Assembly (NCBI RefSeq): GCF_024105635.1 | Contig: NZ_WYDQ01000001.1 | Location: forward strand, 3,286,501-3,350,500 | Reading direction: 5' to 3' | Origin: Oceanicola sp. 502str15 | GTDB lineage: Bacteria; Pseudomonadota; Alphaproteobacteria; Rhodobacterales; Rhodobacteraceae | DNA: 64,000 nucleotides | Part shown: positions 38,448 through 47,158 of the stretch, piece by piece | Position numbering within the stretch: position 1 is the stretch's first letter | Layout of the letters: every line of letters begins with the position of its first letter | The notes under the pieces: model-generated | What the model saw: the letters and a program-made list of their open reading frames with translations, nothing else | What the model was told of the DNA's origin: nothing | Database searches by the model: none | Position numbers and translations under genes: made by a program

Positions 38448-40250
38448 ATGACGGCTGATTTCAAAACATGGGCGGAGGCGGCACCGGAACTGGTGGACGT
38501 CGCCGCAGGGCGCGCGGCGGCGGATCTGGTGATCCGCGGCGGCAGGTTGGTGAACGTGCAGAGCCGCGAGGTGCTGGACGGCTGGCAAGTTGCGGTAAAA
38601 CAGGGCCGGTTTGCCTATGTCGGGCCGGATGCCTCGCATTGCATCGGGGATGGCACCGAGGTGGTGGAGGCCGAGGGGCGCTACCTGATCCCCGGGCTGT
38701 GCGATGGGCATATGCACATCGAGTCCGGGATGCTGACGCCGGCGGAATTTGCCCGCGCCGTCACCCCGCATGGGACCACGGTGATGTTTACCGACCCGCA
38801 TGAGATTGCGAATGTGCTGGGGCTGGAAGGCGTGCGGCTGATGCACGATGAGGCTCTGATGCAGCCGGTTTCGATCTTTACCCAGATGCCAAGCTGCGCG
38901 CCCTCCGCGCCGGGGCTGGAGACGACGGGCTTTGAGATCAGCCCCGAGGATGTGGCCGAGGCGATGGAATGGCCGGGGATCATCGGGCTGGGGGAGATGA
39001 TGAACTTTCCCGGTGTGTCTGCGGGCGATCCGAAGATGCTGGCCGAGATTGCCGCCACCCAGCGGGCGGGCAAGACGGTGGGCGGGCATTATGCCTCGCC
39101 CGACCTTGGCCCGGCCTTTCATGCCTATGTGGCGGGTGGCCCGGCGGATGACCATGAGGGCACCGGCGAGGCGGACGCCATAATGCGGGTGCGGCAGGGG
39201 ATGCGCTCGATGATGCGGCTTGGGAGCGCCTGGTATGACGTGGAAAGCCAGATTACCGCGGTGACGGAGAAGGGGCTGGACCCGCGCAACTTCATCCTTT
39301 GCACGGATGATTGCCACTCGGGGACGCTGGTGAATGACGGGCATATGAACCGGGTGGTGCGCCATGCGATTGAGTGTGGCTGCGAGCCGTTGATTGCCTT
39401 GCAGATGGCAACGGTGAACACGGCGACGCATTTTGGGCTTGAGCGGGAGCTTGGCTCCATCGCGCCGGGGCGGCGGGCGGATGTGATCTTGACCTCCGAT
39501 CTGAAGACGCTGCCGATCGAAAAGGTTTGGGCCAAGGGCGTGCTGGTGGCGGAAAATGGCAAGGTTAGTATCGATTTTCCGCATCTGGATTGGCCGGACG
39601 CTGCGCGGAACACGGTGAACCTGGGCAAGGAGCTTGGCGCGCCCGATTTCGTTATCGAAGCGCCGGAGGGGGCCAATACGGTGCGGGCGCGGGTGATTGG
39701 CGTGGTCGAGAACCAGGCGCCGACGAAGGCGCTCACCGAAGACCTGCCGGTGGTGGATGGTGTGGCCGAGGGGGCCGATGGCACCTGCCAGATTGCGCTG
39801 GTCGAGCGGCACCGGGGGACCGGGGGCGTGACCAACGGCTTTGTCAAAGGCTTTGGCTACGAGGGGCGCATGGCGATGGCCTCGACCGTGGCCCATGACA
39901 GCCACCACATGATCGTTGTCGGCACCGACCGGGAGTTGATGGCCCTGGCCGCCAACCGGCTGGGCGAGGTGGGCGGCGGCGTGACCGTCTGGAAGGACGG
40001 CGCGGAGCTGGCGTTGGTGGAGCTGCCGATTGCCGGGCTGATGAGCGACAGCCCTGCGCAGGAGGTTGCCGAGAAGGCGGCGCAGATGGTGCAGGCGATG
40101 GAAGCCTGCGGCTGCACGCTCAACAATGCCTACATGCAGCATTCTCTCCTCGCGCTGGTCGTGATACCCGAACTCAGGATTTCGGACCTCGGGCTTGTGG
40201 ATGTTACCCGGTTCGAGCTGACCGAATTGTTTGAGGAGGGGGCGACGTGA
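38448..40250 (+). CDS. ade: Adenine deaminase
   Basis: A 600-residue amidohydrolase converting adenine to hypoxanthine and ammonia. Metal site LCDGHMHIESGM, then ITPHGTT-like AVTPHGTTVMFTDPHEIANV, GLGEMMNFPGV, CTDDCHSGTLVNDGHMN, and SIAPGRRADVILT before a C-terminal domain with GRMAMASTVAHDSHH. Start ATG 38448; ATG 38433 is in frame too. It overlaps amn by four bases, so ade-amn form an adenine/AMP salvage operon: AMP to adenine (Amn), adenine to hypoxanthine (Ade). Confidence 0.94.
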   Translation: MTADFKTWAEAAPELVDVAAGRAAADLVIRGGRLVNVQSREVLDGWQVAVKQGRFAYVGPDASHCIGDGTEVVEAEGRYLIPGLCDGHMHIESGMLTPAEFARAVTPHGTTVMFTDPHEIANVLGLEGVRLMHDEALMQPVSIFTQMPSCAPSAPGLETTGFEISPEDVAEAMEWPGIIGLGEMMNFPGVSAGDPKMLAEIAATQRAGKTVGGHYASPDLGPAFHAYVAGGPADDHEGTGEADAIMRVRQGMRSMMRLGSAWYDVESQITAVTEKGLDPRNFILCTDDCHSGTLVNDGHMNRVVRHAIECGCEPLIALQMATVNTATHFGLERELGSIAPGRRADVILTSDLKTLPIEKVWAKGVLVAENGKVSIDFPHLDWPDAARNTVNLGKELGAPDFVIEAPEGANTVRARVIGVVENQAPTKALTEDLPVVDGVAEGADGTCQIALVERHRGTGGVTNGFVKGFGYEGRMAMASTVAHDSHHMIVVGTDRELMALAANRLGEVGGGVTVWKDGAELALVELPIAGLMSDSPAQEVAEKAAQMVQAMEACGCTLNNAYMQHSLLALVVIPELRISDLGLVDVTRFELTELFEEGAT

Positions 40251-41731
40251 ACGCGAGCGAGCAGATCACGCCGATTGTGACACCGGAGGGCCAGAGGGCC
40301 GAGCTGTTTGACGAGCCGGGCAAGGCGGTGGCGCGGCTGGTGGAGCTTTACCAGCAGTCGACACGGTTTTTGTCGGAGCATTTCAGCGAGGCGGTGACGG
40401 GCGAGGCGCCGACGGTGCGCTACCGGGCGTTTTATCCCGAGATCCGCCTGACCACGACGAGCCATGCGAAGACCGACAGCCGGTTGAGTTTTGGCCATGT
40501 GGCGGGGCCGGGCACCTACAGCACCACGGTTACTCGGCCGGACCTGTTTTCGGCCTATCTCAAGCAGCAGATCGGCTTGTTGATCCGCAACCACGGCCAG
40601 CCGGTGCTGATTGGCCCCTCTTCCACGCCGATGCCGGTGCATTTTGCCGTGGCCGGGGACTCGCGGGTGGTGGTGCCGCAGGATGGGGCGCTGACCTATC
40701 CGTTGCGCGATGTCTTCGACGTGCCCGACCTGTCGACCACGAACGACGCGATTGTCGATGATTTCGGCTATCTGCACGAGGATGGCAGCCACGCGCTGGC
40801 GCCGTTCAGCGCCCAGCGGATCGACTATTCGCTCGCGCGGCTCAGCCATTACACCGCGACCGAGGCGGAGCATTTTCAGAACCACGTGCTGTTTACCAAC
40901 TACCAGTTCTACGTGGAGGAGTTCGAAGCCTACGCGCGGCATGTGCTGGCCGATCCGAAGAGCGGATACACCAGCTTTGTAAGCACCGGGAACGTGGAGA
41001 TCACCGACCCGGAGGCGCCGCTGCCGACGCCCGAGAAGATGCCGCAGATGCCGACCTATCACCTGAAGGCGGAGAACGGCTCGGGGATCACGCTGGTGAA
41101 CATCGGGGTCGGCCCGTCGAACGCCAAGACGGCGACCGACCATATTGCGGTGCTCCGGCCCCATGCCTGGCTGATGGTGGGGCATTGCGCCGGACTGCGG
41201 AACAGCCAGAGCCTGGGTGATTTTGTGCTGGCCCATGCCTACCTGCGCGAAGATCACGTGCTGGATGACGACCTGCCGGTTTGGGTGCCGATCCCGCCGC
41301 TGGCGGAGATTCAGATTGCGCTGGAGAAGGCGGTGGCTGATGTGACCCGGCTCGAGGGGTTTGACCTGAAGCGGATCATGCGAACGGGCACGGTGGCGAC
41401 CATCGACAACCGCAACTGGGAGCTGCGCGACCAGTCGGGCCCGGTGCAGCGGCTCAGCCAATCTCGCGCGATTGCGCTGGATATGGAGAGTGCGACGATT
41501 GCGGCCAACGGCTTTCGGTTTCGCGTCCCTTACGGCACCCTTCTGTGCGTCAGCGACAAGCCGCTGCATGGCGAGCTGAAGCTGCCCGGCATGGCCTCGG
41601 AGTTCTATAAATCACAGGTTGCGAACCATCTGTTGATCGGCATAAGGGCCATGGAACACCTGCGCACCATGCCTTTGGAGCGCCTTCACAGCCGAAAATT
41701 GCGCAGTTTCGACGAAACCGCCTTCCTGTAG
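40247..41731 (+). CDS. amn: AMP nucleosidase
   Basis: A 494-residue enzyme hydrolysing AMP to adenine and ribose 5-phosphate. It has the Amn N-terminal domain (TRFLSEHFSEAVTGE, RAFYPEIRLTTTSHAKTDSR) and the C-terminal nucleoside phosphorylase-fold domain (LVNIGVGPSNAKTATDHIAV, LMVGHCAGLRNSQSLGDFVL, ALDMESATIAANGFRFRVPYG). Start GTG 40247 overlaps the ade stop (GTGA). The length is close to E. coli Amn. Confidence 0.94.
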   Translation: MNASEQITPIVTPEGQRAELFDEPGKAVARLVELYQQSTRFLSEHFSEAVTGEAPTVRYRAFYPEIRLTTTSHAKTDSRLSFGHVAGPGTYSTTVTRPDLFSAYLKQQIGLLIRNHGQPVLIGPSSTPMPVHFAVAGDSRVVVPQDGALTYPLRDVFDVPDLSTTNDAIVDDFGYLHEDGSHALAPFSAQRIDYSLARLSHYTATEAEHFQNHVLFTNYQFYVEEFEAYARHVLADPKSGYTSFVSTGNVEITDPEAPLPTPEKMPQMPTYHLKAENGSGITLVNIGVGPSNAKTATDHIAVLRPHAWLMVGHCAGLRNSQSLGDFVLAHAYLREDHVLDDDLPVWVPIPPLAEIQIALEKAVADVTRLEGFDLKRIMRTGTVATIDNRNWELRDQSGPVQRLSQSRAIALDMESATIAANGFRFRVPYGTLLCVSDKPLHGELKLPGMASEFYKSQVANHLLIGIRAMEHLRTMPLERLHSRKLRSFDETAFL

Positions 41732-41825
41732 GGTCGAAAACCTCAGAAAACGCCTTGATTTATTGGCTCGAAGCCCACTAAACGTTGTGGGACGCCGCAA
41801 GATGGCGTAGATTTGCCTAACATAA

Positions 41826-41840
41826 GACCCAACATGGGTC
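41826..41840 (+). promoter_or_regulatory. Leader inverted repeat before the HU gene
   Basis: GACCCA-ACA-TGGGTC is a perfect six-base-arm hairpin or operator 20 bases before the HU start, just ahead of its GAGGAGA ribosome-binding site. Confidence 0.4.
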
Positions 41841-41860
41841 ACTTACGAGGAGACAAGTAC

Positions 41861-42151
41861 ATGGCAACCAAACCGATGACCAAGACCGCTCTGGTCGCCG
41901 CGATTGCAGAAGAGCTGGACAGCGACAAGAAGTCCGCCGCTGCTGCGCTGGAAGCGATCACCGCGATCATCACCAAAGAAGTGTCTGCCGGCGGCGCCGT
42001 GACCCTTCCCGGTGTTGGCAAGATCTACTGCCGTGAGCGCCCCGAGCGGATGGTGCGTAACCCCGCCACCGGCGACCAGATCAAGAAAGAGGCCGACAAG
42101 GTGGTGAAGATGACCATCGCCAAGGCTCTGAAAGACAGCGTCAACGGCTAA
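41861..42151 (+). CDS. hup: HU-family DNA-binding protein
   Basis: A 96-residue bacterial histone-like protein. It has helical MTKTALVAAIAEELDSDKKS, dimer strand GGAVTLPGVGKIYCRERPE, the DNA-binding arm tip with RNPATGDQIKK (Pro of the RNPxTG motif), and a C-terminal helix IAKALKDSVN. It bends and compacts DNA. ATG 41861 follows GAGGAGA. A strong terminator follows. Confidence 0.95.
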   Translation: MATKPMTKTALVAAIAEELDSDKKSAAAALEAITAIITKEVSAGGAVTLPGVGKIYCRERPERMVRNPATGDQIKKEADKVVKMTIAKALKDSVNG

Positions 42152-42181
42152 GCCCTGACGCAAAAGCTGCCAAGGCTTTCG

Positions 42182-42211
42182 AGGCCGCCCCTGCCGGGCG
42201 GCCTTTTATTT
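42182..42211 (+). terminator. Rho-independent terminator of hup
   Basis: AGGCCGCCC-CTGCC-GGGCGGCCT (42182-42204) followed by TTTATTTT. It adjoins the stop of the convergent orphan gene at 42206. Confidence 0.9.
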
Positions 42212-42955
42212 TGGGTTGTTCCAACGAATGAACACCGGCGGTTTGGCGGCCTGGTCCAGAATTTTGAGGCGCCGGTTCTGCCAGTCGTGCGCAAACCCCG
42301 GTCCGAAGCCACCTGACCATCGGCGGAGGACACCGAGGTTGTGGAGTACGGTGTTGAAGCGTTCATGCTCGCTGTAAACCGACTCGACCTCTGCAAGGCG
42401 CCGGGAAGGCGGCTTTACCTCGGAGTTGCACACCTTGCCGGGGATGGCGATGAAGGTGCCGCTCACCGGTTGGGAGATGGTGAACAGGGGTGATCTGGCT
42501 CCGCTGCTGCCGGACCGCCCGTAGACCAGGTAGGGCCGGAAGTTCAGCCAGACGCCGACCACCACGCTGTAGAACTCGTTGTAGAGCTGTTCGAGCTTCT
42601 TGGTCGGCACGGCCATGTTGTGGCCACCGAGCGTGCTTGCCTGAACATCCCTGTCGATCTGGCTTGGCTCGAACAGGCCGCTGCGCTTGTAGAGGGCGGC
42701 GAGACGGTTCTTTGTGGTTTGGGTATCTATCCTGCCGGTCCCGGGTATCGGAACCCGCAAGCCGGTGTAGGACTCGACGCGGATTCTGGCGGGCAGGCCA
42801 CTGTCATTTGGCCAGGACGAACAGTCCATGGTGTGCACAAGCCGCATCCGGTAGCCGAGAAGTCTGAGGTTTCGGCGGAAGTAGTAATGAAATTCGGGCG
42901 ACAGGACGAGGGGATGCGCCTCGAGCTTCGCGGTTCCTATCTTGATATCGACCAA
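42206..42955 (-). CDS. Hypothetical protein, orphan
   Basis: A 249-residue soluble protein with no signal peptide or membrane helix and no family I recognise. Features: an aromatic/arginine-rich start (FHYYFRRNLRLLGYRMRL), SYTGLRVPIPGTGRIDTQTT, LEQLYNEFYSVVVGVWLNFRPYLVYG, and a tryptophan/arginine-rich end (LRRWSGGFGPGFAHDWQNRR). Its base and codon use look less GC-extreme than neighbours (more A/T third positions), which could mean recent acquisition. It stands alone between the HU terminator and an EamA gene. The lack of a good shadow on the other strand and the length favour a real gene. Confidence 0.6.
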   Translation of the reverse strand: MVDIKIGTAKLEAHPLVLSPEFHYYFRRNLRLLGYRMRLVHTMDCSSWPNDSGLPARIRVESYTGLRVPIPGTGRIDTQTTKNRLAALYKRSGLFEPSQIDRDVQASTLGGHNMAVPTKKLEQLYNEFYSVVVGVWLNFRPYLVYGRSGSSGARSPLFTISQPVSGTFIAIPGKVCNSEVKPPSRRLAEVESVYSEHERFNTVLHNLGVLRRWSGGFGPGFAHDWQNRRLKILDQAAKPPVFIRWNNPK

Positions 42956-43098
42956 TGGCTTTCTCCAAGTGTGAAGAGCAATGCCCGATCATGGCTGCCT
43001 GCCGGGCGGGCTGTCCAGAACTGCGGCAGGGGGCAGAGAGGGGCTGGACCCTCCCACGCGGGAGGCGTAGGGCGGTTTGACGGCAAAAAGGGACTGAC

Positions 43099-43977
43099 AT
43101 GGACATCCGCGCAATCTTCATGGGTCTGACCTTTGCCTTCATCTGGTCGTCGGCCTTTACCTCGGCGCGGATCATCGTGACGGCCGCGCCGCCGCTGGCG
43201 GTGTCTTCGGTGCGGTTCTTTCTGGCGGGCTGCATTGCGCTGCTGATCGCGCGGGCGCTCGGGCAGAGCTTTGCGCTCTCACGTGGGCAGTGGCGGGCGA
43301 CGATCATCTTCGGGATCTGCCAGAATGCGCTTTATCTCGGCCTGAACTTCATCGCGATGCAATGGGTCGAGGCGGGGCTGGCCGCCATCATCGCCTCTTC
43401 GATGCCCCTTCTGGTCGGGCTCATCGGCTGGGTGGCGCTGGGCGACCGGCTGCCGCGGATCGGCGTGCTGGGGCTGGTGATGGGCTTTGGCGGCGTGCTG
43501 CTGATCATGGGGGCGCGGCTGGAGGCGGGCGTGAGCCTGCCCGGCGTGGCGCTTTGCGTGGTGGCCGCGACGGCGCTGGCGGTGGCCACTCTGGCGCTGC
43601 GGGGCGCGAGCGGCGGGGGCGGCAACCTGATGGTGGTGGTGGGCTACCAGATGCTGATCGGGGCGGTCTGCCTCGTGGTGCCTTCGCTGCTGTTCGAGAC
43701 GTGGGAATACACCCCGAGCACGGCGCTGACGTTGGCCTTCCTTTACACCGTCTTCGTGCCCGGCCTGCTGGCCACGTGGATCTGGTTCAAGCTGGTGGGG
43801 CGGATCGGGGCGGTGAAGGCCGCCACCTTCCACTTTTTGAACCCGTTCTTCGGCGTGCTGGTGGCCTGGGTCTTTCTGGATGAGCACATCGGGCCGCTGG
43901 ATATTGCCGGGGTCGCGGTGATTGCCGTGGGCATCCTGCTGGTGCAGCTCGCCAAGCAGAAGAAGGTGGCGGGCTAG
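43099..43977 (+). CDS. EamA-family (DMT superfamily) transporter
   Basis: A 292-residue protein with about ten membrane helices in two EamA repeats: IWSSAFTSARIIVTAAPP (typical first-helix WSSAF motif), GLNFIAMQWVEAGLAAIIASSMPL, GFGGVLLIMGARL, and second-repeat LLATWIWFKLVGRIGAVKAATF and FLNPFFGVLVAWVFLDE. Probably exports an amino acid or related metabolite. Its stop overlaps the convergent GST gene by four bases. Confidence 0.88.
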   Translation: MDIRAIFMGLTFAFIWSSAFTSARIIVTAAPPLAVSSVRFFLAGCIALLIARALGQSFALSRGQWRATIIFGICQNALYLGLNFIAMQWVEAGLAAIIASSMPLLVGLIGWVALGDRLPRIGVLGLVMGFGGVLLIMGARLEAGVSLPGVALCVVAATALAVATLALRGASGGGGNLMVVVGYQMLIGAVCLVVPSLLFETWEYTPSTALTLAFLYTVFVPGLLATWIWFKLVGRIGAVKAATFHFLNPFFGVLVAWVFLDEHIGPLDIAGVAVIAVGILLVQLAKQKKVAG

Positions 43978-44576
43978 GCCGGATTGTCGCGCGCGGCGAT
44001 GGCCTGCACGGCGGGCCGGCTGTTGACCCGGTCGAACCAGGCTTCGATCGCAGGCGACTTGGGCAGCCAGTCGCGGTTCCACTGGTAGGGCGAGGCCATG
44101 ATGAGGTCGGCGGCGGAGAAGCCGCTGGCGAGCAGGTAATCCTGCCCTTCGAGGGTGGATTCGAGCCTTGCGACCATGGCGGGCATGTCGCGGTAGGTGG
44201 TGATCCAGATCGGCTTGTCGGCCACCTCGCAGACCATGCCCATGATGAGCGGCTCAACCACGCCCGCGTAATAGGCCAGCCACATCAGGAACGGCCCGCG
44301 GTCGGCGTGGCCGGGCGGGATGGCGCTGGGGGCTTCGGGGTAGAGCTCGGAGAGCAGGGCGAGGATGGCGGCGCGCTCGGTGACGAGGGTGCCGTTCACC
44401 TCCAGCGCGGGCACCTTGCTTTCGGGATGGGGGTTGGCGGCATCGGGGCCGCCGGAGCCGTCTTGGCGCGGGATAGAGACGATCTTGGTCTCTATTTCAG
44501 TGGAAAGCCCCATTTCTTCGATGGCGATGGCCACGGTGGAACTGCGGGAATTTGGGGCGTGGTAGAAGGTGGGCAT
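43974..44576 (-). CDS. Glutathione S-transferase family protein
   Basis: A 200-residue GST: N-terminal thioredoxin fold (FYHAPNSRSSTVAIAIEEMG with candidate active-site Ser/Tyr, NPHPESKVPALEVNGTLVTERAAILALL, cis-Pro and ES-like ER contact) and helical C-terminus (LLASGFSAADLIMASPYQW). Substrate unknown. Convergent with the EamA transporter; a hairpin-rich spacer separates it from the upstream membrane-protein gene. Confidence 0.87.
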   Translation of the reverse strand: MPTFYHAPNSRSSTVAIAIEEMGLSTEIETKIVSIPRQDGSGGPDAANPHPESKVPALEVNGTLVTERAAILALLSELYPEAPSAIPPGHADRGPFLMWLAYYAGVVEPLIMGMVCEVADKPIWITTYRDMPAMVARLESTLEGQDYLLASGFSAADLIMASPYQWNRDWLPKSPAIEAWFDRVNSRPAVQAIAARDNPA

Positions 44577-44610
44577 GAGTCTCTCCTGTTGATGAGGGCA
44601 TCATAGCAAA

Positions 44611-44640
44611 GCGCCCCTGACAGGGTGGTGTCAGGAGCGC
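44611..44640 (-). terminator. Hairpin terminator after the membrane-protein gene
   Basis: On the minus strand GCGCTCCTGACA-CCACCC-TGTCAGGGGCGC is followed by TTTGCT. One mismatch lies in the stem. Two further TGTCAGG units (44641-44660) precede it. Confidence 0.6.
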
Positions 44641-44669
44641 TGTCAGGGATCGTGTCAGGACGGCTGGCG

Positions 44670-45632
44670 CTAGGCCGTGCGCCCTCCGGTGGCCCAGTTG
44701 GCGGCCTTCTCGCCCATGGTCTTGAACTTCTTCGACACGCCTTCGAGCTTGGCGACCCACTCGGGGTTGGGCTGTTGCCCGGCGGTGACCTTGAAGTAGG
44801 CCTGAAGCAGGCAGGCGATGGCGAAGGGCTCGATGAGTGCGGCCTTCACTGCCCATGCGAAGATGATGGCGAAGATGAAGCCACCGGCCGACCAGCTTCC
44901 GGGGATCAGCCAGACCACGAGCGCCGCCGGGGCGAGCATGACGAGGAAGACCACGAAGGAGAGGATCCACGAGGCGAGCGCGATCCATGCGGCGTTCATC
45001 AGCATGGGCTTGGCGTTTTGCGCGTAGAGCACCAGCGCGTCGCGCCCGTCGGCCCACGGGTTTTGCGAGCGGGTGCGGATGAGATGGCCGAGGATCACCT
45101 CGTCGAGCAGGCCGACGGCGGTTTTGAGGAAGGCGCGGATCAGTTTTACCGCGCCGTCGAGGCCGGGGATGGGGAGGATGCTGGCGATGCCCTGGATGAT
45201 GCCGACCACCACCTTGAGCACGCCCTTGATGAGCTGGTCCATGGCGAAAAGCGTGTTGGAGGTGCCGAAGCGCTCCTTGACCACGGCCTGTGCATGGGCG
45301 ATCTGGCCGCGCCCCTCGGGCAGCTCCTTGCCCTCGAGATACTCGACCATCACTGCGATATGCCCGGCCTTGACCATGTAGAGGATGTATTCGCGCAGGA
45401 AGTAGAGCACCGCCGCCGTAGCCCCGAGGCCGATGGCGCCGCCCCAGGCCGTGCTGGAGGCCTGAAAGTCGTCGGTGCCGGCAAGGCCTACTGTCCAGCC
45501 GATGCCGGCGCCGGTGCCGGTGACGACGACATAGGCCACCGCGATGCCGAAGTAGACGATCATGCGGAAGATCACGAAGGGGGCGGTGCGGCGCATCAGG
45601 GTCATGGATGTGCCGAAGGAAAAGTCGGTCAT
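44670..45632 (-). CDS. Polytopic membrane protein of unknown function
   Basis: A 320-residue protein with about six hydrophobic segments: FVIFRMIVYFGIAVAYVVVTG and GWTVGLAG near the N-terminus, GGAIGLGATAAVLYFLREYI, a long amphipathic centre (VVVGIIQGIASILPIPGLDG), two strong helices IALASWILSFVVFLVMLAP and FIFAIIFAWAVKAALIEPF, then a soluble lysine-rich tail. The family is unknown to me; glycine-rich helices and the central IxGIxSIxPIPG stretch resemble choline-transporter-like (CTL/PNS1) proteins only vaguely. No operon partner. Confidence 0.65.
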   Translation of the reverse strand: MTDFSFGTSMTLMRRTAPFVIFRMIVYFGIAVAYVVVTGTGAGIGWTVGLAGTDDFQASSTAWGGAIGLGATAAVLYFLREYILYMVKAGHIAVMVEYLEGKELPEGRGQIAHAQAVVKERFGTSNTLFAMDQLIKGVLKVVVGIIQGIASILPIPGLDGAVKLIRAFLKTAVGLLDEVILGHLIRTRSQNPWADGRDALVLYAQNAKPMLMNAAWIALASWILSFVVFLVMLAPAALVVWLIPGSWSAGGFIFAIIFAWAVKAALIEPFAIACLLQAYFKVTAGQQPNPEWVAKLEGVSKKFKTMGEKAANWATGGRTA

Positions 45633-45694
45633 GCTTAAAGTCCCATTTGGTTAATGGAACGCAGACTGCATGTTTTGTGGCCCTTGGGGAAGGG

Positions 45695-46798
45695 TTAGCC
45701 GATGCGGCCGGGAAGTCCTTCGCCCACCTGCCCGCGATGCAGCAGGATGTGGTCAAGAAGCACGCAGGCCATCATCGCCTCGCCCACCGGAACGGCGCGG
45801 ATGCCGACGCAGGGATCGTGGCGGCCCTTGGTGATGATCTCGGTTTCCTCGCCCGACTTGGTGATGGTCTTGCGGGGCTTGAGGATGGAGGAGGTCGGCT
45901 TGACGGCGAAGCGTACCACCAGATCCTGCCCGGTGGAGATGCCGCCGAGGATGCCGCCCGCGTGGTTGGACGAATAGACCGGGCCGCCCTGGCTCATGGA
46001 GATTTCGTCGGCATTGGCCTCGCCGGTGAGGCGGGCGGCGGCGAAACCGTCGCCGATCTCGACGCCTTTCACGGCGTTGATGCTCATCATGGCGGCGGCA
46101 AGGTCGGTGTCGAGCTTGCCGTAGACCGGGGCGCCGAGGCCCGCGGGGGCGCCGGTGGCGACCACTTCGATGACGGCGCCCACCGAGTTGCCGGATTTGC
46201 GCAGCTCGTCGAGGTAGAGCGCCCAGTCTTCGGCGGCCTGGGCATCGGGGGTCCAGAAGGGGTTATTGTCGATCTCGGCCATGTCGTAGCGGGCCGGGTC
46301 GGCGCTGCGTTCGCCCATGCTCACCATGAAGCCCTTGATCGAGAGGCCCGGCACCAGCTTGGCCAGCGCGTTGCGGGCCAGCCCGCCTGCGGCCACACGG
46401 GCGGCGGTTTCGCGGGCGGAGGAGCGTCCGCCGCCGCGATAGTCTCTGATTCCGTACTTCTGCCAATAGGTGATGTCGGCATGGCCGGGGCGGAACTTTT
46501 CGGCGATGTCGCCATAGTCCTTGGACCGCTGGTCGGTGTTGCGGATCATCAGCTGCACCGGGGTGCCAGTGGTGACGCCTTCGAACACGCCCGAGAGGAT
46601 CTCGACCTCATCGGCCTCGCGGCGTTGGGTGGTGTACTTGTTCTGACCGGGCTTGCGCTTGTCGAGCCAGACCTGGATCTGCTCTGCCGTGACCGGAATG
46701 CCCGGAGGGCAGCCATCGACGGTGCAGCCGAGGGCGGGGCCGTGGCTTTCGCCCCAGGTGGTGACGCGGAAGAGGTGACCGAAGGTGTTGAGGCTCAT
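45695..46798 (-). CDS. aroC: Chorismate synthase
   Basis: A 367-residue FMN-dependent enzyme, last step of the shikimate pathway. Signatures: [56 protein letters not shown], and near the end [18 protein letters not shown]. The frame extends to 46900, but ATG 46798 matches the family N-terminus [17 protein letters not shown] lies upstream. The upstream region contains a large folded element (46860-46961), a candidate leader or small RNA. Confidence 0.96.
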   Translation of the reverse strand: MSLNTFGHLFRVTTWGESHGPALGCTVDGCPPGIPVTAEQIQVWLDKRKPGQNKYTTQRREADEVEILSGVFEGVTTGTPVQLMIRNTDQRSKDYGDIAEKFRPGHADITYWQKYGIRDYRGGGRSSARETAARVAAGGLARNALAKLVPGLSIKGFMVSMGERSADPARYDMAEIDNNPFWTPDAQAAEDWALYLDELRKSGNSVGAVIEVVATGAPAGLGAPVYGKLDTDLAAAMMSINAVKGVEIGDGFAAARLTGEANADEISMSQGGPVYSSNHAGGILGGISTGQDLVVRFAVKPTSSILKPRKTITKSGEETEIITKGRHDPCVGIRAVPVGEAMMACVLLDHILLHRGQVGEGLPGRIG

Positions 46799-46859
46799 GC
46801 GCGGGCTCCTTTGGAGGCAAGGAGTTACCCAAGGCGCGGCCCGGTGCCAAGGAGAAACA

Positions 46860-46961
46860 AATCGGCAGGAACTCGAGACTATCGATGACGACAGTACCAC
46901 CGCCCAGCTCTTTCAGAGGCCCCCGGTGGTACAAGGGGGGGTTCTCGAGCTCCTGCCGATT
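46860..46961 (-). ncRNA. Folded element upstream of aroC (leader or small RNA candidate)
   Basis: Nested inverted repeats: outer 18-base arms 46860-46877 and 46944-46961 with one non-Watson-Crick position, inner nine-base arms GTACCACCG (46894-46902) and CGGTGGTAC (46924-46932), and an apical CTCTGAAAGAG mini-hairpin (minus-strand reading). The odd pair is G-U if transcribed as the aroC strand but A-C on the other, favouring minus-strand RNA. A U-rich TTTGTTTCT follows. No Rfam family recognised. The rest of the 360-base gap between aroC and the next gene shows nothing else. Confidence 0.5.
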
Positions 46962-47158
46962 CAGTTCAGCAACGAGTCCCCGAAACGATGGGGGGTGCAC
47001 GTAACCACACTGGTCTTGGCGAGGCGCTTGGAGCGCCTTCGTATGGCAGATGACATAGCACGGGCCCGCGGCGGATTATTGCCGAAATTGCACCGATCCA
47101 TGCGCGGGGCACAGAATGTTGCAAAACGGTGACGTTACGTTAACGCGTTTCGGATTTG

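Noticed and set aside
46785..47132. A 115-residue + strand open frame over the aroC leader
   Set aside because: It overlaps the folded inverted repeats and the start of aroC, has no ribosome-binding site and no recognisable domain.
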